Assembly (NCBI RefSeq): GCF_004295125.1
Contig: NZ_CP036170.1
Span: 3,594,041-3,658,040, forward strand
Length of the DNA stretch: 64,000 nucleotides
Origin: [Clostridium] scindens ATCC 35704
Lineage (GTDB): Bacteria > Bacillota > Clostridia > Lachnospirales > Lachnospiraceae
Direction of reading: 5' to 3'
Shown here piece after piece: positions 53,326 through 64,000 of this stretch. The notes beneath the pieces were generated by a model, which searched no databases, was not told the DNA's origin, and saw only the letters and a program-made list of their open reading frames with translations. A program made the translations under genes and the position numbers. Within the stretch, counting starts at the first letter, position 1. Each line of letters starts with the position of its first letter.

Positions 53326-54468
53326 TTATTCCCGCAGGCTTAAGATCCCTTCCATAAGAATCTTCACATCTTCCAAAATATAGTCGAATGCGCCTGCCTT
53401 ATACAGATTTATTACGATCATCCCGATCGGGACCGCGAAGATCATTCCAAAAATACCGCCTGCCTTGTATCCAATATATAAGAACAGAAGGGTAGGAAGC
53501 GGCTGCATTCCCATGCTGTCCCCCACCAGTTTCGGCTGGATCAGCTGCCGTACCAGCTGGGTGACTCCATAGAGGATGATCAGGCCCACCGACATCCTGT
53601 AGTCTTTCACCAGAAGTTTATAAAGCGCCCACGGTATCAGCGCGGTTCCTGTCCCGAAAAAAGGGAGAAAATCCAGGAATGCGATGAGCAGCGCCAGTAA
53701 AAAATAGAAGTGTACCTTCAGAATTACAAAGCCAATCACCAGAATCAGGCATACGACCCCCATAATCTTAAATTGGGCTTTAAAATATCCGCCTACCGCA
53801 AACTTCAGATTGTCGATCACCATGCTCATGCGGCGCACTATCGGTTCCGGCGATACCTTCTTCGCCCACTCTATCACCTCATCCCTCTCCGCAATGAAGA
53901 AATAGGCTGAGATGAATGTAACGATAGTTGCTATCAGGACGGATGGAATCCGTTTTGCGACATTTCCGGCAGCCGCCACCGTAGGCTCGCTGATCCTTCC
54001 CATCCAGTCGCCCATAGTCTTATCCAGATTGCTGGTCATGGTATGCCATGCATCCTGAAGGCTCGCCGGAAGCACTTTGAACACGCCGTTTAAACTGCTT
54101 CCAATCTCTCCAAATCCGGACTCCAGGTCCTGATACATCTTTGGCATGTTCTGGATCAAAGATGCGATCTCTTTCCAGAGCTTACTTCCGATAAAATAGA
54201 TCAGGATCCCGACTGCCCCTAATACTGCGATGATAATTAATGCGGAGCCCAGTTTCTTAACGATTTTAACACGCTTTTCCAGCCAATTGACGATTGGGCT
54301 GGCAATATAGGAGATAAACCATCCGATCACGAATGGCATAAAGAAGCCCAGCAGCCGAAAGCCTACATAGATGAACAGGATCGTCGCTATCAGGCTGAAA
54401 GTCAGGCTCACGATCACCTTCCAATAGGGACGGGTATCATGCAACTGTTCCTTAAAGTTCGTCTCCAT
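53326..54468 (-). CDS. AI-2E transporter family (YtvI/PerM-like) membrane protein
   Basis: A 380-residue protein with about seven membrane helices and the family C-terminal pore motif region DFLPFFGTGTALIPWALYKL, followed by GVTQLVRQLIQPKLVG. Members are exporters or antiporters; the substrate is unknown here. The start is 4 bases after the engB stop, so co-transcribed. Confidence 0.88.
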   Translation of the reverse strand: METNFKEQLHDTRPYWKVIVSLTFSLIATILFIYVGFRLLGFFMPFVIGWFISYIASPIVNWLEKRVKIVKKLGSALIIIAVLGAVGILIYFIGSKLWKEIASLIQNMPKMYQDLESGFGEIGSSLNGVFKVLPASLQDAWHTMTSNLDKTMGDWMGRISEPTVAAAGNVAKRIPSVLIATIVTFISAYFFIAERDEVIEWAKKVSPEPIVRRMSMVIDNLKFAVGGYFKAQFKIMGVVCLILVIGFVILKVHFYFLLALLIAFLDFLPFFGTGTALIPWALYKLLVKDYRMSVGLIILYGVTQLVRQLIQPKLVGDSMGMQPLPTLLFLYIGYKAGGIFGMIFAVPIGMIVINLYKAGAFDYILEDVKILMEGILSLRE

Positions 54469-54472
54469 ATGG

Positions 54473-55075
54473 CTACTCCACCTCTTCTTTGCCCAGCAAT
54501 TCCGTCTCTACAAACGCCCAGATATCGTCTTTTCCCTGCTTGGTCACAGAGGAAAATGGGAGGACCTTGGTTCCCCGAACAAGATTAAGCCCTTGCCTTA
54601 CTGCCTTCAGATGCTTGTCAACCTGGCTTCTTTTAATCTTATCCAGCTTCGTAGCTATGATGATCGGATTGTACCCTTGTGCCACGATCCAGTCGTACAT
54701 CATCTTGTCATTGGCAGAAGGATCATGGCGGATATCAATCAGCAGGAATACCGCTTTTAACTGGGCTGATCCGTGCAGATACCGTTCGATCAACTTCCCC
54801 CATTTTGCCTTCTCCTGTTCGGAAACCTTCGCGTATCCATACCCGGGAAGATCCACCAGATACAGTTCTTCATTGATATTGTAAAAATTGATGGTCTGGG
54901 TCTTTCCCGGCGTAGCCGATATCCTGGCATAGGACTTGCGGTTCATCAGCGCATTGATCAGTGATGACTTCCCTACATTTGATTTCCCCGCAAAAGCAAT
55001 TTCCGGCAGCTGATTGTCCGGCAGCTGGCTGGTTAGCCCGCACACGGTTTCCAGATTTATATTTCTGATAATCAT
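54473..55075 (-). CDS. engB: ribosome biogenesis GTPase EngB
   Basis: A 200-residue GTPase with G1 FAGKSNVGKSSLINAL, G3 LVDLPGYGYAK, and G4 IIATKLDKIKRSQV. EngB (YsxC/YihA) helps assemble the large ribosomal subunit. It lies 14 bases after lon, an order common in Firmicutes. Confidence 0.95.
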   Translation of the reverse strand: MIIRNINLETVCGLTSQLPDNQLPEIAFAGKSNVGKSSLINALMNRKSYARISATPGKTQTINFYNINEELYLVDLPGYGYAKVSEQEKAKWGKLIERYLHGSAQLKAVFLLIDIRHDPSANDKMMYDWIVAQGYNPIIIATKLDKIKRSQVDKHLKAVRQGLNLVRGTKVLPFSSVTKQGKDDIWAFVETELLGKEEVE

Positions 55076-55089
55076 TCTATTTCCCTTTC

Positions 55090-57424
55090 CTATTCTGCCA
55101 AAGCGATTTTCAATACAGCATCCATATGGGATACTGGAATAATCTCCAGCCCCCTGGTAATCTCCGAAGAGATCTCCTCCACATCCGGCTCATTCTCCTG
55201 CGGAACGATCACCGTGCGGATGCCCGCGTTCTTTGCTGCCAGCAGTTTTTCCTTCAGTCCGCCGATAGGAAGCACGCGGCCTCTTAAGGTGATCTCCCCG
55301 GTCATGGCAACATCTGCCCGTACTTTTCTTCCGGTGATCGCCGACATCATGGCCGTAGCCATGGTGATTCCGGCAGATGGGCCGTCTTTCGGAACGGCAC
55401 CCTCCGGTATATGGATATGTACGTCATGCTCCTTGAAGAAATTTTCCTCTATCTTATGCTCCCTGCTGACAGAGCGGATGTAACTGATGCCGGTCCTTGC
55501 GGATTCCTTCATCACATCTCCCAATTGCCCGGTCAGCAGGATCTCTCCCTCGCCTGGCATAACATTCACTTCAATCTGAAGCGTGTCCCCGCCTACGCTG
55601 GTCCACGCCAGCCCGCGGACGATCCCTATCTCATCCGCCTTATTGGCCATCTGGTAGATATACAGTTCCTTGCCAAGATAGAGATGGAGGTTGCGCTCGG
55701 TCACATGAACCGCCTTCTTCTTTGTCTCCAGGATCTCTCTGGCTGCCTTCCTGCAGATGTCCCCGATCTTACGCTCCAGCTGCCTGACTCCGGCTTCCTT
55801 CGTATAGTTGCGGGCCATCTTCCACAGCGCGTTCCGGCTTATGGTCAGCTGATCCGGCGCAAGGCCGTGCCGCTCCAGCTGCTTTGGTATCAGATGCTCG
55901 ATGGCAATATGCATCTTCTCATTCTCCGTATAGCTGCTGACTTCGATGACTTCCATCCGGTCCAGAAGCGGACGCGGGATGGTCTGAAGCGTGTTAGCCG
56001 TGGTGACAAAAAGCACTTCGGAAAGATCCATCGGCACTTCCAGATAATGATCCCGGAACTTGCTGTTCTGCTCACTGTCCAGCACTTCCAAAAGCGCGGA
56101 GAAGGTGTCTCCTTTATAATCATTGCTCACCTTGTCAATCTCATCCAGCAGCATCAGAGGATTCTTGACACCCGCTTGCTTCAGCGCGCTGGCAATTCTT
56201 CCTGGCATGGCGCCCACATAGGTCTTCCTGTGCCCCCGGATCTCCGCCTCGTCCCGCACGCCTCCCAGGGAAATACGCACATAAGGCTTTTTCAGCGCCC
56301 TGGCCAAAGACTTGGCAATGGAAGTCTTACCGGTACCCGGAGGTCCGACCAGGCACAGGATGGGGGAATCTCCCTTTTTCGTCAGCGCCCTGACCGCCAG
56401 AAATTCCAGCACCGTTCCTTGACTTTCTCCAGGCCATAGTGATCCTCGTCCAATACCTTCTTGGCATAGGCGATATCCTTGTGATCCCTGCATACTTTAT
56501 CCCAGGGCATTTCCAGCATTGTCTCAATGTAAGTGCGGATCACTCCCACCTCCGCAGGACTGTTCATGGAGTTCTTAAACCGCTTGATCTCCTTGCCAAG
56601 CTTCTCCTTGACTTCCTTGGGGGCTTTTAAGGCATCTGCTTCCTGCTGGAATTCTTCCGCGTCTGAAAGCGTATTGTCATCTCCCAATTCCTCGCGGATC
56701 AGCTTCATCTCTTCTCGGAGAATGTACTCCCGCTGGTTCTTGTCCACTCGCTCCTTGACTTTCTTCTGAAGTTCTTCCTTTACATTGAGGATCTGTATCT
56801 CGCTCACCAGCTTATAAGCCAGAAGTTCATAGCGCCGCATCAGATCCGGCTCCTCCAGCAGCTGCTGGGCATCCGTATAGGAAAATGGCATGTTGGCGGC
56901 TATGACGTCTACCAGTTTTTTCAGTTCGTTGATATTTTCAATTTGAACCGCCAGTTCCTTGGACAGTTTCGGATCTTTTAAAAGATATTCCTTGAAAATG
57001 TCCTTCATCCCCCGGATCATGGCGTCCAGATTCATAGGATTCTTCTCAGCGCCCGTATCTTCAATGGATGTATCCGTATCTGGAATCACCGTTATATTTG
57101 CCCTCATATAAGGCTCTTCGAATTCCATCACATTGATGCAGGCCCTTGATTCTCCGGATATCAGCACCCGAAGCATTTTCTTAGGTAATTTGACTACCTG
57201 CCTGATGGCAGCGACGCAGCCGGTCTGGTACACATCCGTAACCCCGGGCTCTCCGTCTCTACATCTTTTTGGGCTGTCAGGAATATCTTCTGGTCTCCCA
57301 GCATGGCTTCCTCTATTGCCTGGATAGACTTGGGCCTGCTTACGTCAAAATGACGCACCATCTCCGGCAATATGGACAGTCCTCTTAATGCTACCATAGG
57401 AAGGCTTAATGTTTCTCTGTTCAT
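55090..57424 (-). pseudogene. lon: ATP-dependent protease Lon, reading frame broken twice
   Basis: Three consecutive frames together give a complete Lon: substrate domain from LSLPMVALRGLSILPEM, AAA+ with [20 protein letters not shown], and the Ser-Lys protease domain with [15 protein letters not shown]. Frame breaks lie near 57242-57245 (one G short in a GGGG run; frame resumes VTDVYQTGCVAAIRQ) and near 56412-56414 (one G short; frame resumes [14 protein letters not shown]). Both are single-base losses in G runs of an otherwise conserved gene, and neighbouring genes show the same kind of error, so sequencing error is more likely than loss of function. Confidence 0.88.
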
Positions 57425-57489
57425 ATACTATTCTCCCAGTTATAAAAACTGGCGGGCACAAATGTCTTTCTTGCACCCCGCATACTATT

Positions 57490-58749
57490 TTATGCACTCT
57501 CAGATCTGACGGATGCGTGCTCGCATTCCGGTTCTCCGATTCCTTTTACAACATCTTCTGTAATTCGGCATGATTTTAAGGTCTCATCAGATGGAGCCTT
57601 GTACATGATATCCATCATGATATTCTCCATGATGGCTCGAAGCCCTCTTGCACCAGTCTTCCGCTTAAGGGAAGTCTCCGCAATCGCTTCCAGCGCTTTT
57701 TGATCAAAGATCAGATCCACGCCGTCTAGTTCCAACAGTTTCTGGTACTGCTTTACAATCGCGTTCTTTGGCTCTGACAGAATCTGCATCAGCGCTTTCT
57801 TATCCAACATCTCCAATGCGACCGTCACCGGCATACGGCCTACCAACTCAGGGATCAGTCCGAATTTCACCAGATCCTGAGGCAGTACCTGCGCAAGCAG
57901 CCTGTCTACATCATTCTCATGCTTCTTTGCAATATCGGCATTAAATCCAATGGATTTCTGGTCAATACGCTTTTCAACAATCTTATCGATACCTTCAAAC
58001 GCTCCACCGCATATGAACAGGATGTTGGTCGTATCAATCTGGATCAGTTCCTGATGAGGATGCTTCCTTCCTCCCTGCGGAGGAACATTGGCAACCGTGC
58101 CCTCCACGATCTTAAGCAGGGCCTGCTGCACGCCTTCGCCGGAAACGTCCCTAGTAATCGAGGGATTCTCGGACTTTCTGGTTATCTTATCAATCTCATC
58201 AATATAGATGATGCCGTATTCCGCGCGCTCGATATCGCCGTCCGCAGCCTGGATGATCTTAAGAAGGATATTCTCCACATCTTCTCCTACATACCCTGCC
58301 TCCGTCAGCGCAGTCGCGTCTGCAATGGCAAACGGAACATTCAGGATCTTGGCCAGGGACTGGGCAAGCAGCGTCTTCCCGCAGCCAGTAGGCCCCAGCA
58401 TCAGGATGTTGCTCTTATTCAGTTCTACCCCCATATCCTTCTGGGCCATAATCCGTTTATAATGATTATAGACAGCCACAGAGAGCACTTTCTTTGCCTC
58501 TTCCTGGCCGATCACATACTCATCCAGAAATTCTTTGATTTCTTCTGGCTTCAGGAGATTGATGTCAGCGAATGGATTCCAATGCCTTCCATCATCATAT
58601 TCGAATTCCTCTTCTATAATCTCTGCGCAGACATCGATGCACTCGTCACAGATATAAGCCCCGTTGGGGCCTGCAATCAGTTTTCTCACTTGGTTCTGCG
58701 TCTTATTGCAGAACGAGCATCTCACCTGATCGTCGTTCTTTCCTACCAT
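57490..58749 (-). CDS. clpX: ATP-dependent Clp protease ATP-binding subunit ClpX
   Basis: A 419-residue ClpX with the N-terminal C4 zinc finger (CSFCNKTQ and YICDECID), Walker [18 protein letters not shown], Walker [11 protein letters not shown] and an IGF loop ([11 protein letters not shown]) for docking on ClpP. It unfolds tagged proteins for ClpP. It directly follows clpP. Confidence 0.97.
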   Translation of the reverse strand: MVGKNDDQVRCSFCNKTQNQVRKLIAGPNGAYICDECIDVCAEIIEEEFEYDDGRHWNPFADINLLKPEEIKEFLDEYVIGQEEAKKVLSVAVYNHYKRIMAQKDMGVELNKSNILMLGPTGCGKTLLAQSLAKILNVPFAIADATALTEAGYVGEDVENILLKIIQAADGDIERAEYGIIYIDEIDKITRKSENPSITRDVSGEGVQQALLKIVEGTVANVPPQGGRKHPHQELIQIDTTNILFICGGAFEGIDKIVEKRIDQKSIGFNADIAKKHENDVDRLLAQVLPQDLVKFGLIPELVGRMPVTVALEMLDKKALMQILSEPKNAIVKQYQKLLELDGVDLIFDQKALEAIAETSLKRKTGARGLRAIMENIMMDIMYKAPSDETLKSCRITEDVVKGIGEPECEHASVRSESA

Positions 58750-58786
58750 ACTCTCACCTCATAATAATAAGGACCGATGCGCAAGA

Positions 58787-59366
58787 CTAACGGCTCTTGA
58801 TTACTTCGTCAATTAAACCATATGCTTTCGCTTCTTCCGCAGACATGAAATTATCCCTCTCTGTACCGATCCGGATAACGTCAAGCGGCTGTCCTGTATT
58901 CTCTGCTAATATCTGATTTAATTTTTGACGGGTCTTTAATATATGTTCAGCGGCAATCTGAATCTCCGTTGCCTGTCCCTGTGCGCCGCCTGATGGCTGA
59001 TGGATCATGATCTCTGCATTCGGAAGAGCCAACCTCTTGCCTTTGGTTCCCCCTGCCAGCAGGAAAGATCCCATGCTTGCAGCCATTCCGATACAGATTG
59101 TCTCAATATCGCACTTGATATACTGCATGGTATCATAAATTGCCAGACCGGCTGTCACAGATCCTCCCGGGCTGTTGATATACAGATGGATATCCTTTTC
59201 CGGATCCTCTGCCTCAAGAAACAGCAGCTGTGCTACAATCACGCTTGCAGACACATCCGTCACTTCCTCGCCCAGAAATGATTCTGTCTTTTAATAATCT
59301 TGAATAGATGTCGTAGGAGCGCTCTCCGCGGCTTGTCTGTTCAATGACATAAGGTACTAAACTCAT
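58787..59366 (-). pseudogene. clpP: Clp protease proteolytic subunit, one frameshift near the start
   Basis: The ATG at 59366 with AGGAGG upstream starts [20 protein letters not shown]; after KDRII the frame breaks at the TTT run near 59277-59279, and resumes [19 protein letters not shown]. The rest is intact with the catalytic Ser in [14 protein letters not shown] and His in [11 protein letters not shown]. Total length is one base too long or two short. Most likely a homopolymer error in an essential-type gene between tig and clpX. Confidence 0.9.
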
Positions 59367-59402
59367 GTATATGCCTCCTAACTACATGTTACTTGTATAG
59401 AC

Positions 59403-60689
59403 TTATTTTTCAACAGCATTCTCTATCAGGAAAGTTATGGCCTCCTGTACTGCCATATCTTCCTTCATCTGCTTCTTTTCATTCTCATCCATGAATTCTT
59501 TCAGTTTGTCTACTTCCATCTTATAACTTTCCGCCATCTTAGCCAGTTCTTCATCCAGTTTTTCGTCGCTGATCTCGATATTCTCTGCCTTTGCGATCGC
59601 TTCCAGCACAAGGCGGGTCTCAATGCGCTTGATCGCCTGCGGACGCAGTTCATCCATCATCTTGTCGGCAGTCATACCCGTAAACTGGAAGTACTGCTCC
59701 AGGGAAATGCCCTGCGACTGGATTCTCTGTGCGAAATCATCGGCCATCTGCATAACCTGAGTCTCGATCATCGGCTGAGGGATCTCATACTGCGCATTCT
59801 TGACTACAGCATCTACAGCCTGGTCTTCCTGCTTTCTCTTTCCTTCGGAAGCCTTCTGATCTTTAATCTTTGCCTTAATATCAGCCTTATATTCCTCTAA
59901 TGTATCAAATTCAGAAACTTCTGCTGCGAATTCATCATCAATTTCCGGAAGTTCCTTTGCCTTAATCTCATGAATCGTGCATTTGAATACTGCTTCTTTG
60001 CCTTTCAGATCCTCGGCATGGTAATCTTCCGGGAAGGTAACCTTGACTTCCATCTCCTTCTCGGCCTCTGCGCCTACCAGCTGTTCCTCGAATCCAGGAA
60101 TGAAAGAGCCTGATCCGATGGTCAGAGGATAGTTCTCCCCTTTCCCGCCTTCGAAGGCTACTCCGTCGACAAAGCCTTCGAAGTCCAGGATCACTTCGTC
60201 CCCATCCTGTACCGGACGGTCTGTTACGGTGATTGTCCTTGCATTCTTCTCTGCTTCTTCCTGAATCTTGGCATCCACTTCCTTCTGCGTCACGCGCGTA
60301 GATACCTTTTCTATCTCCAGTCCTTTATACTCGCCAAGTGTCACTTCCGGCTTTGTCGCAACATCGGCCGTGAAGATGAATGGCTTTCCTTTTTCGATCT
60401 GTACCACATTGATCTGCGGTCTTGATACGATGTCAAGTTCCGCTTCATCATAAGCTTCTGCATATGCCTTTGGAATCAATTCATTTGCAGCGTCATCATA
60501 AAAGATCTCTGCGCCATACATCTTCTCGATCATCTGGCGCGGAACCTTTCCTTTGCGGAAGCCTGGCAATGAAATCTTATTCTTTTGCTTCATATATGCA
60601 CTCTGAAGCGCTTTCTCTAAATCATCGGCAGGAACTTCGATGGTAAGTTTTGCCATGTTTTTCTCTAACTTTTCTACCTGTAAACTCAT
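59403..60689 (-). CDS. tig: trigger factor chaperone
   Basis: A 428-residue protein with the ribosome-binding signature LPGFRKGKVPRQMIEKMYG, a central FKBP-type prolyl isomerase domain (DGDEVILDFEGFVDGVAF) and a long helical C-terminus. It binds nascent chains at the ribosome exit. It heads the tig-clpP-clpX-lon-engB run. Confidence 0.96.
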   Translation of the reverse strand: MSLQVEKLEKNMAKLTIEVPADDLEKALQSAYMKQKNKISLPGFRKGKVPRQMIEKMYGAEIFYDDAANELIPKAYAEAYDEAELDIVSRPQINVVQIEKGKPFIFTADVATKPEVTLGEYKGLEIEKVSTRVTQKEVDAKIQEEAEKNARTITVTDRPVQDGDEVILDFEGFVDGVAFEGGKGENYPLTIGSGSFIPGFEEQLVGAEAEKEMEVKVTFPEDYHAEDLKGKEAVFKCTIHEIKAKELPEIDDEFAAEVSEFDTLEEYKADIKAKIKDQKASEGKRKQEDQAVDAVVKNAQYEIPQPMIETQVMQMADDFAQRIQSQGISLEQYFQFTGMTADKMMDELRPQAIKRIETRLVLEAIAKAENIEISDEKLDEELAKMAESYKMEVDKLKEFMDENEKKQMKEDMAVQEAITFLIENAVEK

Positions 60690-60791
60690 TTACTATTTCC
60701 TCCTGTTTCTATCCCGCCCTTCGGTAGTCGAAAAGATGGGCATACTACATTACATTCACCTCAGAAGTATAACACAAACATCTGTAAATAT

Positions 60792-61465
60792 CTAGCCTTG
60801 AATTTCATCTAAGCGAAGTATTTTTAAGACCAGGCTGTTCATATCATCCTCATCAACGGAATATTCATGATTCTTATCTGCCTGCACATGCAGGATGACC
60901 GTTTTTCCTCTCCATATGCAGTGTCCTGATAGGCGGCGTCCAGCAGTTCGTAAGCATGGTTGACAATATCATTCAATACCTGCTGCGTCACCTCTTCCGT
61001 GGTTCCCTCATAGCCTCCCTCTTTGATCTTCTGGGTAATCTTGATGGAATCTTGCGAAAGAGACTGCTGGAAGTTAACGAATACATCCGAAGGCTGTATG
61101 GATACCGGCACTTCGTACTCCCTTTTTCCGGTTTTTTCCGCCTTTCCTACATCATAACGCATGGTAGCGAATATCTTGGACACCAGATCCGCAAACTGCG
61201 CCGTCTTGGTCTCGTTCATCTCAATCTCATTGGTGATATTGGCTGCCACAAAGTTATCGATGGACTGCTGATACTGACGCATCAGAGAATTTTCCGTGGC
61301 ATCCTCCATGTAAGTCCTGGCCCTTGACGTATCACCCTGAAAAGTCAGATCCAGCAAAGCCTGCGTATATCCGGAGGCATCAAAATCCTTGCCGCAGCCC
61401 GTGACAAAGAGCGCCAGCATAAGAACCAGCGCCATAATCCGGAATATCTTTTTATATCTTTTCAT
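60792..61465 (-). pseudogene. lipoprotein of unknown function, frameshift near the 3' end
   Basis: The N-terminus is a lipoprotein signal (MALVLMLALFVTGC). The body is helical, with no recognised domain. Near 60897-60901 one A is missing from an A run: the written frame ends prematurely, while the shifted frame continues TVILHVQADKNHEYSVDEDD to a stop at 60792. The ATG overlaps the stop of the DJ-1 gene (ATGA). Confidence 0.75.
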
Positions 61466-62007
61466 ACGCAATCATCTCGCCAATCTCTTTTTGCCTTGTC
61501 GCTTCCCGCCAGTACCTCAATCAGCTTAAGGGCAAAATCGACTGCCGCGCCTGCACCTCGTCCGGTGATAACATTGTTATCCACCGTCACCGGAACCTTT
61601 GTAATGACCGCGCCCTGGATATCCTGCTCCACAGTAGGATGGCATGTGATACGCTTGCCCTTCAAAAGGCCAAGGTTCGCCAGCACCGTAGGACCCGCAC
61701 AGATCGCGCCGATATACTTTCCTTCTTCAAAGAAGTCTTTTACGACCCTGCGCACGCCTGAGTGGGCATCCAGATTCAGCGTTCCCGGCATGCCGCCCGG
61801 AAGAACGATCATGTCTGACTCCACAAAATTCACCTCTTCAAACAGGTCTTCTGTCTGAACATTGATTCCATGCGCCCCATGGACCGTGTATTCTTCGGTA
61901 ATCGAAACAGTATCTACATAGATCTGGGCTCTTCTGAGCAGATCTACCGCTGTCAAGGCTTCAATTTCTTCAAATCCGTCTGCTAAAATCACACTTACTT
62001 TTTTCAT
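61462..62007 (-). CDS. DJ-1/PfpI-family protein
   Basis: A 181-residue protein with the nucleophile elbow IGAICAGPTVLANLG, whose cysteine is the family catalytic or redox residue, and the acidic partner in ILADGFEEIEAL. AGGAGG 8 bases upstream supports the ATG at 62007. Family members act as deglycases or chaperones or are related to ThiJ/YajL; the exact activity is open. It is divergent from the CYTH gene. Confidence 0.88.
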   Translation of the reverse strand: MKKVSVILADGFEEIEALTAVDLLRRAQIYVDTVSITEEYTVHGAHGINVQTEDLFEEVNFVESDMIVLPGGMPGTLNLDAHSGVRRVVKDFFEEGKYIGAICAGPTVLANLGLLKGKRITCHPTVEQDIQGAVITKVPVTVDNNVITGRGAGAAVDFALKLIEVLAGSDKAKRDWRDDCV

Positions 62008-62117
62008 TGAAATCATCCTCCTTAATTTTACATATTAACACCGTTTACATTTTGTGTAAAACTATATTATGATTGCTATAAATATGGTACGATTATCCAG
62101 ACTGGAGTTGGAAGCTT

Positions 62118-62562
62118 ATGGAAATAGAACGCAAGTATCTTGTACCAATACTGCCCGACAAACTAGAGGATTACCCCTGCCGCGTCATAGAGCAGGGATA
62201 TCTGAATACAGAACCCGTCATTCGTATCCGGCGGGATAACGACAAGTATGAAATCACTTACAAATCCAAAGGCTCCATGGCAAGGCAGGAATATAATCTC
62301 CCTTTGACCCGGGAAGCCTATTACCACCTTTTGCCCAAAATAGACGGACATCTGATTCAAAAGAAGCGTTACATGATCCCTCTTTCCGGCGGATTGACCG
62401 CTGAACTGGATATATTTGGCGGGCGGCTTGCGCATCTGGTCCTTCTGGAAGTTGAATTTCCTACGGAAGAAGATGCCAATACCTTTATCCCTCCCGCCTG
62501 GTTCGGGGAAGACGTAACCTTTTCCGGAAAGTTCCACAAACAGTTATCTCAGCACGCTGTAA
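62118..62562 (+). pseudogene. CYTH-domain protein, frameshift near the C-terminus
   Basis: It starts with the diagnostic ExExK motif (MEIERKYLV) and keeps the basic and acidic strands of CYTH triphosphate-binding tunnels (IRIRRDNDKYEITYKSKG; LVLLEVEFPTEEDA). After GKFH an extra A in an AAA run (62537-62540) shifts the frame; without it the protein ends NSYLSTL at 62562, a normal family length of 147. Substrate unknown (inorganic triphosphate or a related compound). It is one of few plus-strand genes. Confidence 0.8.
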
Positions 62563-62674
62563 AAGCAACGATTTGTTTCTTTTTCTTAAAAAGAAACGTT
62601 TCGGTGCATAGATATCTATTTATTAGGTAAATTGCTATACTAACAAGTGAAATGACTTGTGGGGGTTAACGATT

Positions 62675-63079
62675 ATGCCTAATATACAGCTGGCCAATAA
62701 CTTAAGATATCTAAGAAAACAACATAATCTGACACAAACGACCTTAAGCAATATGCTGAACATTTCCAGACAGGCTTACTCTAACTATGAGACAAGCAAG
62801 CGTACCCCGGATCTGGATTCTCTGCTTCACCTGGCCGGATTTTACCACGTCAGTCTCAACGATCTTGTCCTTGGAAGCCTGAAAGACAAGCATGTCACCA
62901 CGTCAGGCATATCCGAGGATACGATTCCCTATGCTCTCGCAACAGATAAAAAGACCGGCAATTCCATCTATCTCACGGATGAAGAAGTAGATATGATTCT
63001 AAATTTCCGCACCCTTTCCAACGAGAATAAACAGATTATTACCGGCTTTCTACATTCCAATTCCAAACATCCAGATTAA
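62675..63079 (+). CDS. XRE-family transcriptional regulator
   Basis: A 134-residue protein with an N-terminal helix-turn-helix LTQTTLSNMLNISRQAYSNY followed by PDLDSLLHLAGFYHVSLNDL. The C-terminal part has no recognised domain. The ATG at 62675 is preferred over an upstream TTG. It is convergent with the aspartokinase gene, overlapping its 3' end by 4 bases. Confidence 0.85.
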   Translation: MPNIQLANNLRYLRKQHNLTQTTLSNMLNISRQAYSNYETSKRTPDLDSLLHLAGFYHVSLNDLVLGSLKDKHVTTSGISEDTIPYALATDKKTGNSIYLTDEEVDMILNFRTLSNENKQIITGFLHSNSKHPD

Positions 63080-64000
63080 TCAGCCAACGCAAATCCATCA
63101 TGAACAGCTATCATGGCCTGCTCGATGTCATCCTCTGCAACCAGTACGGTAATCCGGATCTCGGAAGTAGAGATCATGTTGATGTTGACCCTTGAGTTGT
63201 ACAGAGAATCAAACATCTTTGCCGCCACGCCAGGATTGCTCATCATTCCGGCGCCTACGATGGAAAGTTTTGCCACCTTCTCATTCCATGTAATATCCTG
63301 GATCGTAAGTCTCTTTTTATTTTCCTCCAGAATCCTGATCGCATTCTCCAGGTCATCGGATGCCACCGTAAAGGAGATGTCTTTCGTCCCTTCTCTTCCC
63401 ACTGACTGAAGAATAATATCCACATTGATATTGTTGCCAGCAAGGGTATCAAAGATACGGAATGCGATTCCTGGCTTGTCTTCCACTCCTATGACTGAGA
63501 TTCTGGCAGTATTCTTATCGGCCGCCACGCCTGTCACTAATAGTTTTCCATTTCGCTTGCCTCCTTGACTACGGTTCCCTCTGAGCGGTTCAGGCTGGAC
63601 CGTACCACTAATTCTACGTTATATTTCTTCGCCATTTCCACAGATCGGTTGTGAAGCACCTTTGCGCCAAGGCTAGCCAGTTCCAGCATCTCATCATAGG
63701 TTATCACGTCTATCTTCTTTGCATCCTTCACAATTCTTGGGTCTGCCGTATATACGCCGTCCACGTCTGTATAGATCTCGCATTTATCCGCGTGCAGCAC
63801 CGCTGCCAGCGCTACCGCCGTCGTATCGGAGCCGCCCCTTCCAAGCGTCGTGATATCGTCATATTTATTAACGCCCTGGCCCGTTACACAATTCAATCTT
63901 CTGGAATCCAGCTCGTGGAGGCCTCCTCTCCGTATCTCACGCGCTTAAAACGCGCATTTCCGTAGCGGATGTGAATGCATCATTACCTGGAACGCATTCA
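63076..64000 (-). pseudogene. lysC: aspartate kinase, partial at the window edge and with several frame breaks
   Basis: The recognisable parts are [20 protein letters not shown] (kinase active site), [17 protein letters not shown] and a C-terminal ACT-domain pair (ARISVIGVEDKPGIAFRIF; KLSIVGAGMMSNPGVAAKMF). A missing A near 63543-63546 splits kinase and ACT parts; the shifted frame gives [14 protein letters not shown]. Between 63880 and 63990 several more small indels break the conserved AFQVMMHS ... HELDSRR stretch, and VTGFQG appears as VTGQG. Aspartokinase makes aspartyl phosphate for lysine/threonine/methionine synthesis. The density of errors points to poor sequence at this end. Confidence 0.85.

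Noticed and set aside
1..64000. tRNA or rRNA genes as integration sites
   Set aside because: I found no cloverleaf-like sequence or rRNA stretch in the window; the island borders uvrB instead.

Overview
The window looks like a chromosome segment of a gut-type Lachnospiraceae (Clostridia, Firmicutes), read almost entirely from the minus strand. The basis is the gene content and order (cdaA-cdaR, HPr, comF-recD2-mreB, uvrB-uvrA, tig-clpP-clpX-lon-engB), strong AGGAGG-type ribosome sites, a B. subtilis-type LexA box, and a medium-GC backbone interrupted by an AT-rich island. The species is not determinable from the sequence alone.

Backbone left (1-19.3 kb). A five-gene dlt-like operon comes first: adenylation enzyme, PLP fold-III decarboxylase, SGNH-like protein, carrier protein and MBOAT acyltransferase. 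A stand-alone LytTR regulator precedes it. HPr, the c-di-AMP cyclase pair cdaA-cdaR, two membrane proteins, comF, recD2, mreB, uvrA and uvrB follow.

AT-rich island (about 19.3-46.8 kb). It begins directly upstream of the uvrB promoter. It carries a tyrosine integrase split by a complete IS21-family element; a SIR2-like fragment and a SEFIR-domain protein; two paralogous ~500-residue proteins of unknown family; an ATPase plus TOPRIM-like pair; a 1007-residue SF1 helicase; a DUF1016/YhcG-type nuclease; two more, overlapping tyrosine integrases; a truncated AAA-ATPase; a probable orphan small RNA; toxin-antitoxin-like genes; a second, truncated 5' end of uvrB; IS30 and IS3 remnants; and a HipA-like kinase. 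The intact and truncated uvrB copies share an identical 36-bp stretch (19200-19235 and 42715-42750) inside otherwise diverged sequence. I read this as the att core of an element that integrates into uvrB and supplies a new 5' end. The cargo looks like a defence island. The least familiar part is the paralogous gene pair at 26.2-29.2 kb.

Backbone right (46.9-64 kb). A cyclase-family hydrolase is followed by a ydjG-ydjH-ydjI-like trio, an IS1182-family element, an AI-2E-family transporter, engB, lon, clpX, clpP, trigger factor, a lipoprotein, a DJ-1 protein, a CYTH protein, an XRE regulator and the 3' part of an aspartokinase gene. Between 56.4 kb and the window end, lon (twice), clpP, the lipoprotein, the CYTH gene and the aspartokinase gene all carry small indels, mostly in homopolymer runs. 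This points to sequencing or assembly error more than to real gene decay.
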